From assembly GCA_902388545.1 (NCBI GenBank), contig CABMPS010000098.1, positions 1 through 7,010 of the forward strand: a DNA stretch of 7,010 nt. Reading direction: 5' to 3'. Made by a program: the position numbers and the translations under genes. Source of the DNA: an uncultured Collinsella sp. Lineage in GTDB: Bacteria > Actinomycetota > Coriobacteriia > Coriobacteriales > Coriobacteriaceae. Below, in pieces: positions 1-5,478 of this stretch (position 1 is its first letter; each line of letters begins with the position of its first letter). The notes below the pieces were generated by a model. It made no database searches. It was given only the letters and a program-made list of their open reading frames with translations, and was not told where the DNA came from.

Positions 1-402
1 GCCAAAGAAGCGCTTGATCTCGATCTCGGCGTTCTCCAGGCAGTCGGAGCCGTGGAGCACGTTGGCGTTGACATCGACGGCGAAGTCGCCGCGAATGGTG
101 CCGGGGGCAGCATCAAGCGGGTTGGTGGCGCCCATAAGGGTGCGCATCTTGGAGACAGCGGAGAGGCCGGAAACGACCATCTTGACGACCGGACCGCTCG
201 TCATAAAGTCGCAGAGACCGCCAAAGAAGGGCTTGTCGGCCAGATGGGCGTAGTGCTCCTCGACGGTAGCGCGCTCGAGCGTGGTCATCTCCATGCGCTC
301 GATAACAAGGCCGCTGCGCTCAATGCGAGCAACGATCTCGCCGATCTTGCGATCGCGCACGGCGTCGGGCTTAATCATGATGAAGGTCTTCTCGATAGCC
401 AT
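1..402 (-). CDS. ndk: Nucleoside diphosphate kinase, 3' end cut off by window edge
   Basis: Transfers the gamma-phosphate of a nucleoside triphosphate (usually ATP) to nucleoside diphosphates through a phosphohistidine intermediate, balancing cytosolic NTP and dNTP pools. The visible 134 residues start MAIEKTFIMIKPDAV, with the conserved family KPDA segment at residues 11-14. They include the segment GATNPLDAAPGTIRGDFA (91-108) and the active-site motif NVLHGSD with catalytic His117. The residue after HGSD is Cys where many family members have Ser. No stop codon is reached; the last visible residues, KRFFG, resemble the usual family C-terminus, so probably only about 5-15 residues are missing. 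The start at 402 is supported by GAAAGG 7 nt upstream and by the standard family N-terminus. It lies downstream of argH in the same orientation, but a terminator separates them, so it is probably its own transcription unit. Confidence 0.97.
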   Translation of the reverse strand, partial: MAIEKTFIMIKPDAVRDRKIGEIVARIERSGLVIERMEMTTLERATVEEHYAHLADKPFFGGLCDFMTSGPVVKMVVSGLSAVSKMRTLMGATNPLDAAPGTIRGDFAVDVNANVLHGSDCLENAEIEIKRFFG

Positions 403-465
403 AAGGTAGCCTTTCAAGTAGGTTCGCGCGTGCCCAAGTCCCATTCCGGCACCCGCCTGGACTGC

Positions 466-494
466 ATCGTAACAGAGTTCTAGCTGCAGTTAAA
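466..494 (-). promoter_or_regulatory. Candidate ndk promoter
   Basis: On the minus strand a TACGAT hexamer (466-471, four of six matches to TATAAT) is preceded at 17-bp spacing by TTTAAC (489-494, three of six matches to TTGACA). It would start transcription about 55-60 nt before the ndk start codon. The match is weak at -35, but this is the best pairing seen between the argH terminator and ndk, and it sits in the most AT-rich part of the spacer. Confidence 0.35.
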
Positions 495-504
495 CAAAAA
501 GCCG

Positions 505-534
505 TTTATTGAAGCGTTATTATTTATTAAAGCG
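505..534. repeat. Short tandem direct repeat upstream of ndk
   Basis: TTTATTGAAGCG (505-516) recurs as TTTATTAAAGCG (523-534), 11 of 12 bases identical with an 18-bp period. It lies just upstream of the candidate ndk -35 element. It may be a regulator site or an UP-like AT-rich element; no known site was recognised. Confidence 0.4.
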
Positions 535-608
535 CTCCATATGTGTCACTTCTGTTTCGAAGCCCGACTAGAGTACCATCCGTCCCACTTTCAACTGCAA
601 CGAACAGA

Positions 609-631
609 ACGGGCGGTCGATTGTCGCCCGT
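609..631. repeat. GC-rich hairpin in the argH-ndk spacer
   Basis: ACGGGCG (609-615) and CGCCCGT (625-631) form a perfect 7-bp stem with a 9-nt loop. On the minus strand it is followed by a T-enriched but interrupted stretch, so it may back up the stronger terminator at 701-734. The rest of the 403-779 spacer shows no gene-like frame. Confidence 0.4.
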
Positions 632-700
632 GAACGCACCCCCTTCACAACCTGCGCAAATGTCCTACAGAAGTTCTCGACAAGCTCCTTCCTTCTCTAT

Positions 701-734
701 AACAAAACGGGTGCCCACCGTAGCGGGCACCCGT
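701..734 (-). terminator. Rho-independent terminator of argH
   Basis: Read on the minus strand, ACGGGTGCCC and GGGCACCCGT form a perfect 10-bp stem around an 8-nt loop, followed directly by TTTTGTT. It lies about 45 nt beyond the argH stop codon and should end the argG-argH transcript before ndk. The plus-strand side lacks a T-run, so it acts in the minus direction. Confidence 0.9.
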
Positions 735-779
735 AAAGGCAAAATATGATGAACACACCAGACAGACGCATCCAATAAG

Positions 780-2210
780 CTAATTAGCTCCGTGGCCCAT
801 CTCGACGACCTTGGATAACGAGCCAAACACACCCTCATCGGCCGCGAGCTGCGCCTCGGCTCTTCCCAACTGCACGGCAACGGCAGCAGGGGCGGTACCA
901 CCCTCGGTCGTGCGCGCGGCGACAATCGACGGGATGTCGAGTGCCTCGGTAATGTCGCGCTCAAAGAGCGGACTTGCTTCCTGAAACACCTCAAACGGCA
1001 GGTCCTCAAGATTGCAGCCGCGCTTCTCACACATTAGGACAAGATGACCCACCACGGCATGTGCCTCGCGGAACGGCAGGCCGCGCTTTGCCAGGTAATC
1101 GGCAGCATCAGTGGCTGCCAAGTGGCCCACACCACACTCGCGCGCCATGGCGTCCTCGTTGACAGTCCAGGTCGAGATCATGCCGGCCATAACCGACAGG
1201 CACTGCATGAGCGTATGGGCGGTATCGAGCGCACCCTCCTTGTCCTCCTGCAAGTCCTTGTTATAAGCAAGCGGCAGGCCCTTCATGGTCACGAGCAGCT
1301 GCACCAGGTTGCCGTACACGCGACCGCTCTTGCCGCGGATAAGCTCAGCAAAGTCGGGGTTCTTCTTCTGCGGCATGATAGACGAGCCGGTGGAATACGA
1401 GTCGGAAAGCGTGATAAAGCCGAATTCGGAGCTCGACCACAGCACGATCTCCTCGGAAAGACGCGACAGGTGCATGGCCATGACGGAGCCGGCGTAATGC
1501 AGATCGAGCAGGAAATCACGGTCGGAAACCGCATCGAGCGAGTTGGGAATCACGCCCGCAAAGCCAAGTTCGGCAGCCGTCATCTGGCGATCGAGCGGAT
1601 AGCTCGTACCGGCAAGCGCGGCAGCACCCAGCGGGCAGTTGTCGGCGGCATCAAAGGCGGCCTTCAGACGTGTAAAGTCGCGCGCGAACATCCAGGAATA
1701 CGCCAGCAGATGATGTGACAGCAGCACGGGCTGAGCATGCTGCATGTGCGTGTAACCCGGCAGAATCACCTTGTCGTACTTCTTGGCCGCATCCACCAGC
1801 ACGTGGCGCAACTGCAGGTTGGCCTCCATGAGCTCCTTGGCCAACGCCTTGACGCCCAGGCGCGTATCGGTCGCCACCTGGTCGTTGCGCGAACGTCCGG
1901 TATGCAAGCGCTTGCCGGCCTCGCCGATGCGACGCGTCAGCTCGCTCTCGATGGACATATGGATGTCCTCGTCGTTGATATCGAAGGTGAAGTTGCCGGC
2001 ATCGATATCCTGTTCGATTCCGGTCAGGCCCTCGGCAATCGCCTGCTCATCCTCGGCACTGATGATGCCCTGGGCCGCCAGCATCTTGGCATGTGCCTTA
2101 GATCCGGCGATATCCTGCTTATAGAGATGTTTGTCGACCGGCAGCGACGCGCCAAACTCCTGCGTGACCTCGGCCACTCCCGCCTCAAAACGACCGCCCC
2201 AAAGAGCCAT
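780..2210 (-). CDS. argH: Argininosuccinate lyase
   Basis: Cytosolic enzyme of the last step of arginine synthesis: it cleaves argininosuccinate to arginine and fumarate. It belongs to the fumarase/aspartase superfamily and is a homotetramer in characterised members. The 476-residue product is of normal family length. It begins MALWGGRF, typical of ArgH, and carries HTGRSRNDQ (103-111), YTHMQHAQP with the conserved active-site His155 (153-161), and the superfamily signature GSSIMPQKKNP (275-285), whose serines lie on the catalytic flexible loop. An in-frame ATG 75 nt upstream exists, but the added residues do not resemble the family. The start at 2210 has a purine-rich AGAAAGGGGA site about 8 nt upstream and is preferred. 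It is downstream of argG in the same direction, about 520 bp apart. No convincing promoter was found directly before it, so transcription may come through from argG. A terminator follows its stop codon. Confidence 0.97.
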   Translation of the reverse strand: MALWGGRFEAGVAEVTQEFGASLPVDKHLYKQDIAGSKAHAKMLAAQGIISAEDEQAIAEGLTGIEQDIDAGNFTFDINDEDIHMSIESELTRRIGEAGKRLHTGRSRNDQVATDTRLGVKALAKELMEANLQLRHVLVDAAKKYDKVILPGYTHMQHAQPVLLSHHLLAYSWMFARDFTRLKAAFDAADNCPLGAAALAGTSYPLDRQMTAAELGFAGVIPNSLDAVSDRDFLLDLHYAGSVMAMHLSRLSEEIVLWSSSEFGFITLSDSYSTGSSIMPQKKNPDFAELIRGKSGRVYGNLVQLLVTMKGLPLAYNKDLQEDKEGALDTAHTLMQCLSVMAGMISTWTVNEDAMARECGVGHLAATDAADYLAKRGLPFREAHAVVGHLVLMCEKRGCNLEDLPFEVFQEASPLFERDITEALDIPSIVAARTTEGGTAPAAVAVQLGRAEAQLAADEGVFGSLSKVVEMGHGAN

Positions 2211-2328
2211 GGAACCGTCCCCTTTCTCCAAATACCAAAACAAGCGCCCAAAGCAATGCGCCATGTCGCTAAAGCGATTTTTCAACCGCTAGTTTTACAC
2301 AATCCCCACCGTGCGCGGGACCATGTTG

Positions 2329-2499
2329 CTAATTTGCAAAGAAGTGACGCACCAAGCACTTGGCGCCCAACGTCTCCCTCCGGATGTTGCCTTGCGAACC
2401 ATCGATCCGGGCCTTCAGGCTCACAGGAACGTCCTCGACCTTTGCAGCATCGAACTCGGGCGCGAGGGCAAGTAAGGCATGCGCGACAGCGTTGAACAT
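2329..2499 (-). CDS. Possible small protein between argG and argH, unknown function
   Basis: A 56-residue frame starting MFNAVAHALLALAPEF, with GGGGAG about 8 nt before its ATG and a TAG stop 118 nt before argH. Codon choice looks like that of real genes here, with mainly G or C at third positions (for example GTC, GAG, GAC, CTG, AAG, ATC). The product is soluble-looking and mixed in charge: a short hydrophobic N-terminal stretch (about residues 4-13), an acidic middle and a basic C-terminal half containing RRET and LVRHFFAN. There is no signal peptide, transmembrane helix or motif I recognise. It is co-oriented with argG and argH and lies just after a strong hairpin. It could be a real small protein, a gene remnant or chance. 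Confidence 0.4.
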   Translation of the reverse strand: MFNAVAHALLALAPEFDAAKVEDVPVSLKARIDGSQGNIRRETLGAKCLVRHFFAN

Positions 2500-2549
2500 A
2501 ATGGATACTCCCCATATATATAGGCGCAGGGCCGCCAAATTGATAGAAG

Positions 2550-2579
2550 GAGCCCCGCCGGACAACCCCGGCGGGGCTC
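2550..2579 (-). terminator. Strong GC-rich hairpin after argG, likely terminator or attenuating hairpin
   Basis: GAGCCCCGCCGG (2550-2561) and CCGGCGGGGCTC (2568-2579) make a perfect 12-bp stem with a 6-nt loop. In the minus direction it is followed by CTTCTATCAATTT, pyrimidine-rich but without a solid T-run. It lies about 155 nt after the argG stop. It may terminate part of the transcription from argG and so set the argG to argH ratio, or act as a 3'-end stabilising hairpin. I see nothing gene-like in 2580-2732 apart from short frames without ribosome binding sites. Confidence 0.6.
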
Positions 2580-2732
2580 GGACTCAGACGCAGACGCGGC
2601 GTCATATATGCGGGCGGAACGTAGGGGCCACCGATGTTAAGAAGTGTCAGCAAGCATAACGAAAGGTAGGGACCCCGTGCGCCCGTTTTGTATCACGCGG
2701 ATGGGCCGCGCGGATACCAAGGAAAGGAGGCG

Positions 2733-3959
2733 TTAGGCCTGGGCGGCAGCGGAGCTGGGACCCTGGACCTTTGCCCACGTCTTGAGCGACAGCGTATCGA
2801 TCTCGATAAAGCCGGCGCTGGCCTTCTCGTCAAACGTGGTGTCGCGGTCGTAGGTAGCCAGACCGTAGTCGTAGAGGCTGAAGGGGCTCTTGCGGCCGAC
2901 GACATGACAGTTGCCCTTAAAGAACTTCAGACGGACGGTACCGGTCACGAACTTCTGGGTGTCGGCCATAAAGGCGTCGAGCGCGTTCTTGAGCGGGCTG
3001 TACCACTGGCCGTTGTACACGGCAGTGGCCCAATCCTGCTCGAGCTTAATCTTGGTCTTGAGCAGGTCGCCCTCGACGCAGATATCCTCGAGTGCCTTGT
3101 GGGCGGTGATGAGCGTCAGGGCGCCGGGAACCTCATAGCACTCGCGGCTCTTAAGGCCCACCAGACGGTCCTCGACCAGGTCGAGACGGCCAAAGCCGTT
3201 GTCGCCCGAGATCTTGTTGAGTGCGATGATGATCTCGGAGAGCTTCATCTTCTTGCCGTCGACGGCGACGGGCTTGCCGGCCTCAAACTTAATCTCGGTG
3301 TAGGTCGGGGTGTCGGGCGTGTCCTCGGGATTCTTGGTCATAACCCAGGCGTCGTCGAGCGGCTCGTTCCAGGGATCCTCCAGGTGGCCGCACTCAATGG
3401 CACGACCCCACAGGTTGTCGTCGATGGAATAGGGATTGTCGTTGGCACCCTCGGGAACCGGCACGTTGTGGGCGTGAGCATAGGCGACCTCGTCGGGACG
3501 GCACTTCAGATCCCACTCGCGAACCGGGGCGATAACCTTAAGCTCGGGGTCGAGGGCCTTGACGGCAGCCTCAAAACGAACCTGGTCGTTACCCTTGCCG
3601 GTGCAGCCGTGGGCGACGTAGGTCGCGCCAAACTCGTGAGCGACCTCGACAAGCTTCTTGGCGAGCAACGGGCGGGACAGGGCGGAGAGCAGCGGGTACT
3701 TGTTCTCGTACATGGAGTTTGCGGCGATAGCCTTAGTCAGGAACTCATCGGAGAACTCGTCGCGCAGATCGAGCACCTGGCAATCCAGAACGCCCAGGTC
3801 GAGGGCCTTCTGCTTCTTGGCGTCCAGACCGGTCTCCTCCTGGCCCACGTTGCCGCAGACACAAACGACATCGAGATTCTTCTCGTCCTGGAGCCACTTG
3901 ACACATACGGATGTATCAAGACCACCGGAATATGCGAGAACGACTTTTTCCTTGCTCAT
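2733..3959 (-). CDS. argG: Argininosuccinate synthase
   Basis: Cytosolic ATP-dependent ligase of arginine synthesis: citrulline, aspartate and ATP give argininosuccinate, AMP and pyrophosphate. The 408-residue product matches the usual length of about 400. The N-terminal nucleotide-binding P-loop AYSGGLDTSV is at residues 9-18, and the second conserved segment YVAHGCTGKGNDQVRFE at 114-130. Later segments such as WGRAIECGHLEDP and the C-terminal domain are also typical. The start at 3959 (MSKEKVVLAYSGG) has GAAAGGAAA 6-7 nt upstream; an in-frame ATG 51 nt further up would add residues foreign to the family. All 12 arginine codons in the gene are CGC or CGT. It is the first gene of the argG-argH unit and is preceded by a leader of more than 250 nt with an arginine-rich leader peptide and a terminator-like hairpin, suggesting control by arginine supply. 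Confidence 0.97.
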   Translation of the reverse strand: MSKEKVVLAYSGGLDTSVCVKWLQDEKNLDVVCVCGNVGQEETGLDAKKQKALDLGVLDCQVLDLRDEFSDEFLTKAIAANSMYENKYPLLSALSRPLLAKKLVEVAHEFGATYVAHGCTGKGNDQVRFEAAVKALDPELKVIAPVREWDLKCRPDEVAYAHAHNVPVPEGANDNPYSIDDNLWGRAIECGHLEDPWNEPLDDAWVMTKNPEDTPDTPTYTEIKFEAGKPVAVDGKKMKLSEIIIALNKISGDNGFGRLDLVEDRLVGLKSRECYEVPGALTLITAHKALEDICVEGDLLKTKIKLEQDWATAVYNGQWYSPLKNALDAFMADTQKFVTGTVRLKFFKGNCHVVGRKSPFSLYDYGLATYDRDTTFDEKASAGFIEIDTLSLKTWAKVQGPSSAAAQA

Positions 3960-4053
3960 GGCTGTTTCCTTTCGCCCTTGGTAGCTAGTTAGAACATCGG
4001 TCAGTTGCAAGTCATTTCGAGGTCAAAAACCGTGCAATATCAGGTTAAATAGC

Positions 4054-4099
4054 AAAAAGCAGCACAACATGCCCTAGAAACATGCAGCAATGTCGTGCT
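4054..4099 (-). terminator. Attenuator terminator in the argG leader
   Basis: On the minus strand AGCACGACAT (4099-4090) pairs with ATGTTGTGCT (4070-4061) as a 10-bp stem with one G-T wobble around a 19-nt loop. Two further G-C pairs are possible inside after a bulged T. Two bases later comes TTTTT (4058-4054). It ends 95 nt before the argG start, and the only gene it can serve in this direction is argG, because the neighbour upstream is divergent. This is the geometry expected of a regulated intrinsic terminator. Strength is moderate because the loop is large; it was folded by hand and no energy was computed. Confidence 0.7.
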
Positions 4100-4184
4100 A
4101 AAACCCAACGACCTCAAAATGACTCTGTTGAGGCAATTCGCCCCATACGGACAGAGACGATTGTTATCGTCGTCGGGAAATTGC
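4092..4184 (-). promoter_or_regulatory. Alternative-pairing region of the argG attenuator
   Basis: Five short complementary pairs are visible on the minus-strand RNA. (A) GACGAT (4171-4166), inside the last CGA codons, pairs with ATCGTC (4161-4156). (B) CTCTGT (4156-4151) pairs with ACAGAG (4128-4123). (C) CCTCAA (4133-4128) pairs with TTGAGG (4117-4112). (D) GCAATT (4184-4179) pairs with AATTGC (4138-4133). (E) GTCGT (4112-4108) pairs with ACGAC (4096-4092), the latter inside the terminator's first arm. B excludes C, C competes with E for base 4112, and E excludes the terminator. A ribosome stalled on the arginine codons would favour B and E (readthrough). One at the stop codon would cover the B arm and favour C and the terminator. 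Pairings are seen; the switch is inferred. Confidence 0.5.
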
Positions 4185-4238
4185 GCGCTGGCGTCGGATG
4201 GCATTGTCTGCAGTAGTGATGATCTGTACGAACTGCAT
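4164..4238 (-). CDS. Arginine-rich leader peptide of argG (attenuator peptide)
   Basis: A 24-residue frame beginning MQFVQIITT and ending AISRRR, then TAA. It has six arginines: positions 15, 16, 18, 22, 23 and 24, the last three in a row immediately before the stop. The ribosome binding site AAAGGAG (4251-4245) sits 6 nt from the ATG, the best such site in the window. Four of the six arginine codons are CGA, which argG itself never uses among its 12 arginines; CGA is a slowly read codon in many bacteria. The peptide lies in the argG leader, 65 nt before a terminator-like hairpin, and its final codons fall within one arm of a small hairpin. The role inferred is that translation speed through the arginine codons reports arginyl-tRNA charging and decides termination before argG. 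I recall no named family for it; chance occurrence of such a frame, RBS and terminator together seems unlikely. Confidence 0.78.
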   Translation of the reverse strand: MQFVQIITTADNAIRRQRAISRRR

Positions 4239-4341
4239 CTGCCTCTCCTTTCACCTATCGCCGGGCGCAATTCTAATATCGTAAACGGTACCTTTTCTTC
4301 GGTAAGCGGTTGTATTTCCGTCTCCGTTTTCGATGCTCGCT

Positions 4342-4369
4342 ATATTACGCTAAAGTGCGAACAGCACAA
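4342..4369 (-). promoter_or_regulatory. Candidate argG promoter upstream of the leader peptide
   Basis: On the minus strand TAATAT (4342-4347) is preceded at 16-bp spacing by TTGTGC (4364-4369). Transcription would begin near 4335, about 95 nt before the leader peptide's ATG, so the transcript would contain the peptide and attenuator. The -35 match is partial (TTG only). An alternative TAGAAT hexamer near 4278-4283 lacks a good -35. The presence of an upstream promoter is required by the attenuator model, but the exact location is uncertain. Confidence 0.35.
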
Positions 4370-4387
4370 GCGACAAATTCAAATTAC

Positions 4388-4402
4388 TGAAAAGTTTTTT
4401 CA
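4388..4402. promoter_or_regulatory. Perfect 15-bp palindrome in the divergent region
   Basis: TGAAAA and TTTTCA flank a GTT centre. The TGAA...TTCA arrangement resembles an ArgR box (TGAAT-4-ATTCA), but its half-sites are 7 rather than 6 bp apart and the T/A at the inner positions is missing. It sits about 20 bp upstream of the candidate argG -35. Possible operator for ArgR or another dimeric regulator; weak evidence. Confidence 0.3.
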
Positions 4403-4424
4403 TTAGTTTGTGAAGCGTGGTGCA

Positions 4425-4462
4425 AATACGCTCCGTTCCTGCGACAATACGCTCAGTTACTG
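4425..4462. repeat. Pair of 17-bp direct repeats, probable regulator site upstream of the HAD gene
   Basis: AATACGCTCCGTTCCTG (4425-4441) and AATACGCTCAGTTACTG (4446-4462) match at 15 of 17 positions with a 21-bp period, i.e. two helical turns, so both copies face the same side of the DNA. The second copy ends 9 bp before a TATAAC -10 element and occupies the place of the -35. This is the usual layout for an activator that replaces -35 recognition. The regulator is not identifiable here. Confidence 0.6.
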
Positions 4463-4471
4463 GTTGATGGT

Positions 4472-4477
4472 TATAAC
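4472..4477 (+). promoter_or_regulatory. Candidate -10 element of the HAD phosphatase gene
   Basis: TATAAC matches TATAAT at five of six positions and lies 35 bp before the start codon, giving a 5' untranslated region of about 29 nt. No TTGACA-like hexamer occurs 15-18 bp upstream; that stretch is occupied by the second direct repeat, which suggests activator dependence. Confidence 0.5.
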
Positions 4478-4512
4478 GTCTGAAACAATTTCGAAACGAA
4501 AGGCGCGCTTTT

Positions 4513-5340
4513 ATGCAAACTTACGAATCGGACACCCATATCGGAAACATTAAGATTCTCGCCGTCGACATGGACAAGACGCTGCTGACCGACGAGCGCG
4601 TGTTGCCGCAGGGTCTTGACGAGCGCCTGGACAAGCTCGCCGACGCAGGCATCGTATTCTGCCCCGCCAGCGGACGGCCTGCCCCCAAGCTCGAGGAAAT
4701 GTTCGAGGGCATTAAGAACCGCCTTGCTTTTTGTCCCGACAACGGAGCCTGCGTCATCTATCACGGCAACTATATCTATAAGAGCAACATCGATGTAGCG
4801 CTGTATCAGCAGGTGCTTGCTCGTGCCTCGGAGGACCCGCGCGCCGTTCCCGTCCTGTGCTGCTACGACGAGTTCTATGTGCTCGCCCGCGACCATCAAT
4901 ACCACGACGAGATCAGCGTCTACTACAACACGATCAACTACGTCGACACCTTTGAGGGCATTGATATCGAGTCCAATAAGATCTCGATCTTTTTCCCTGC
5001 CTACGATGCCGAGCCCGCGTTCCGCGAGACCTATAACCCCGCGTTCTCGGATCAGCTCTATGTCACCAATGCCGGGCGCGAGTGGATCGACTTTATGAAC
5101 CTGGGCGTCGACAAGGGCGCCGGCGTCGCGCACCTGTGCGAGCACCTGGGCATTGATATCGCCGATGCCGCCGCCGTGGGCGATACGTACAACGACATCC
5201 CCATGCTGGAGCGCGTCGGACACAGCTTTATCGTGGACAATGCCGAGGAGCACATGAACGCGCATGCCAAGTGGCGCATTCCGAGCAACAACGACGGGGG
5301 CGTACTGACGCTCATCGACGCCATCCTGGCGGCTCGTTAA
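4513..5340 (+). CDS. HAD-superfamily Cof-type (IIB) phosphatase
   Basis: A 275-residue cytosolic haloacid-dehalogenase-type hydrolase, predicted to dephosphorylate small phosphorylated metabolites such as sugar phosphates; the actual substrate cannot be told from sequence. All four HAD motifs are intact. Motif I is VDMDKTLL with nucleophile Asp19 and acid/base Asp21; motif II is Ser53 in PASGR; motif III is Lys201 in GVDKGAGV; motif IV is GDTYNDIPML (223-232) with metal-binding Asp224 and Asp228. The stretch between motifs II and III (about 80-195) is the C2 cap typical of subclass IIB, and NNDGGV (259-264) near the C-terminus is also characteristic. The start at 4513 has GAAAGG with about 9-nt spacing and leaves a normal N-terminus. 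It is a single-gene unit, divergent from argG and convergent with polA, with its own -10 element and an intrinsic terminator downstream. Confidence 0.93.
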   Translation: MQTYESDTHIGNIKILAVDMDKTLLTDERVLPQGLDERLDKLADAGIVFCPASGRPAPKLEEMFEGIKNRLAFCPDNGACVIYHGNYIYKSNIDVALYQQVLARASEDPRAVPVLCCYDEFYVLARDHQYHDEISVYYNTINYVDTFEGIDIESNKISIFFPAYDAEPAFRETYNPAFSDQLYVTNAGREWIDFMNLGVDKGAGVAHLCEHLGIDIADAAAVGDTYNDIPMLERVGHSFIVDNAEEHMNAHAKWRIPSNNDGGVLTLIDAILAAR

Positions 5341-5354
5341 CGTTGCTCGTCGAA

Positions 5355-5478
5355 CCTGGCCGGGCGAGGCGGGTAAGTTTTTCGTTCGGTCAGGTCCTGG
5401 GCTCGCTCGGAAAGCACATTTAGTGCTTTCCGGCTCGTGCGGAATCTACGAAAAACTAATCCGCGCCGCCCGGCCAGG
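5355..5478. repeat. 124-bp nested palindromic element
   Basis: Outer arms 5355-5385 and 5448-5478 are inverted copies matching at 27 of 31 positions: CCTGGCCGGGCG pairs with CGCCCGGCCAGG at the ends, and AGTTTTTCGT with ACGAAAAACT at the inner ends. Inside is a second perfect 10-bp inverted repeat, CGGAAAGCAC (5408-5417) and GTGCTTTCCG (5423-5432), with loop ATTTA. CAGGTCCT-G/A-GG also occurs as a direct repeat at 5391-5401 and 5475-5485, and GGCTCG at 5400-5405 and 5432-5437. There is no reading frame and no clear target-site duplication. It lies in the 3' untranslated region of the HAD gene. It could be a dispersed palindromic or MITE-like repeat, a mRNA-stabilising structure or a structured RNA; I cannot tell which. 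Confidence 0.75.

Noticed and set aside
2211..2285. 25-residue N-terminal extension of ArgH from an upstream in-frame ATG
   Set aside because: The extension does not resemble ArgH N-termini, whereas MALWGGRF at 2210 does and has its own purine-rich ribosome binding site.
2581..2653. Second possible leader peptide (frames starting MLADTS and MTPRLRL) before the 2550-2579 hairpin
   Set aside because: Neither ATG has a ribosome binding site, the first is only six codons, and the second reads straight through the hairpin with no stop before it.
2688..3992. Long plus-strand frame opposite argG, and similar long frames opposite argH and the HAD gene
   Set aside because: These are shadow frames of GC-rich coding sequence; the opposite strands encode clearly recognisable enzymes.
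4040..4270. 76-codon minus-strand frame overlapping the argG leader
   Set aside because: It lies in another frame from the leader peptide, lacks a good ribosome binding site and runs through the attenuator hairpin.
4040..4380. T-box riboswitch controlling argG
   Set aside because: No AGGGTGGNACCGCG-like T-box sequence is visible on the minus strand; a GGTACC near 4288 lacks the surrounding consensus. The leader peptide is a better explanation.
4095..4406. 103-codon plus-strand open frame in the argG-HAD intergenic region
   Set aside because: No ribosome binding site, composition unlike the real genes, no recognisable motif, and it runs antisense across the argG leader peptide and terminator, which explain the region better.
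5355..5478. Insertion sequence or transposon interpretation of the palindrome
   Set aside because: There is no transposase frame and no convincing flanking target-site duplication; only a non-coding palindromic element is supported.
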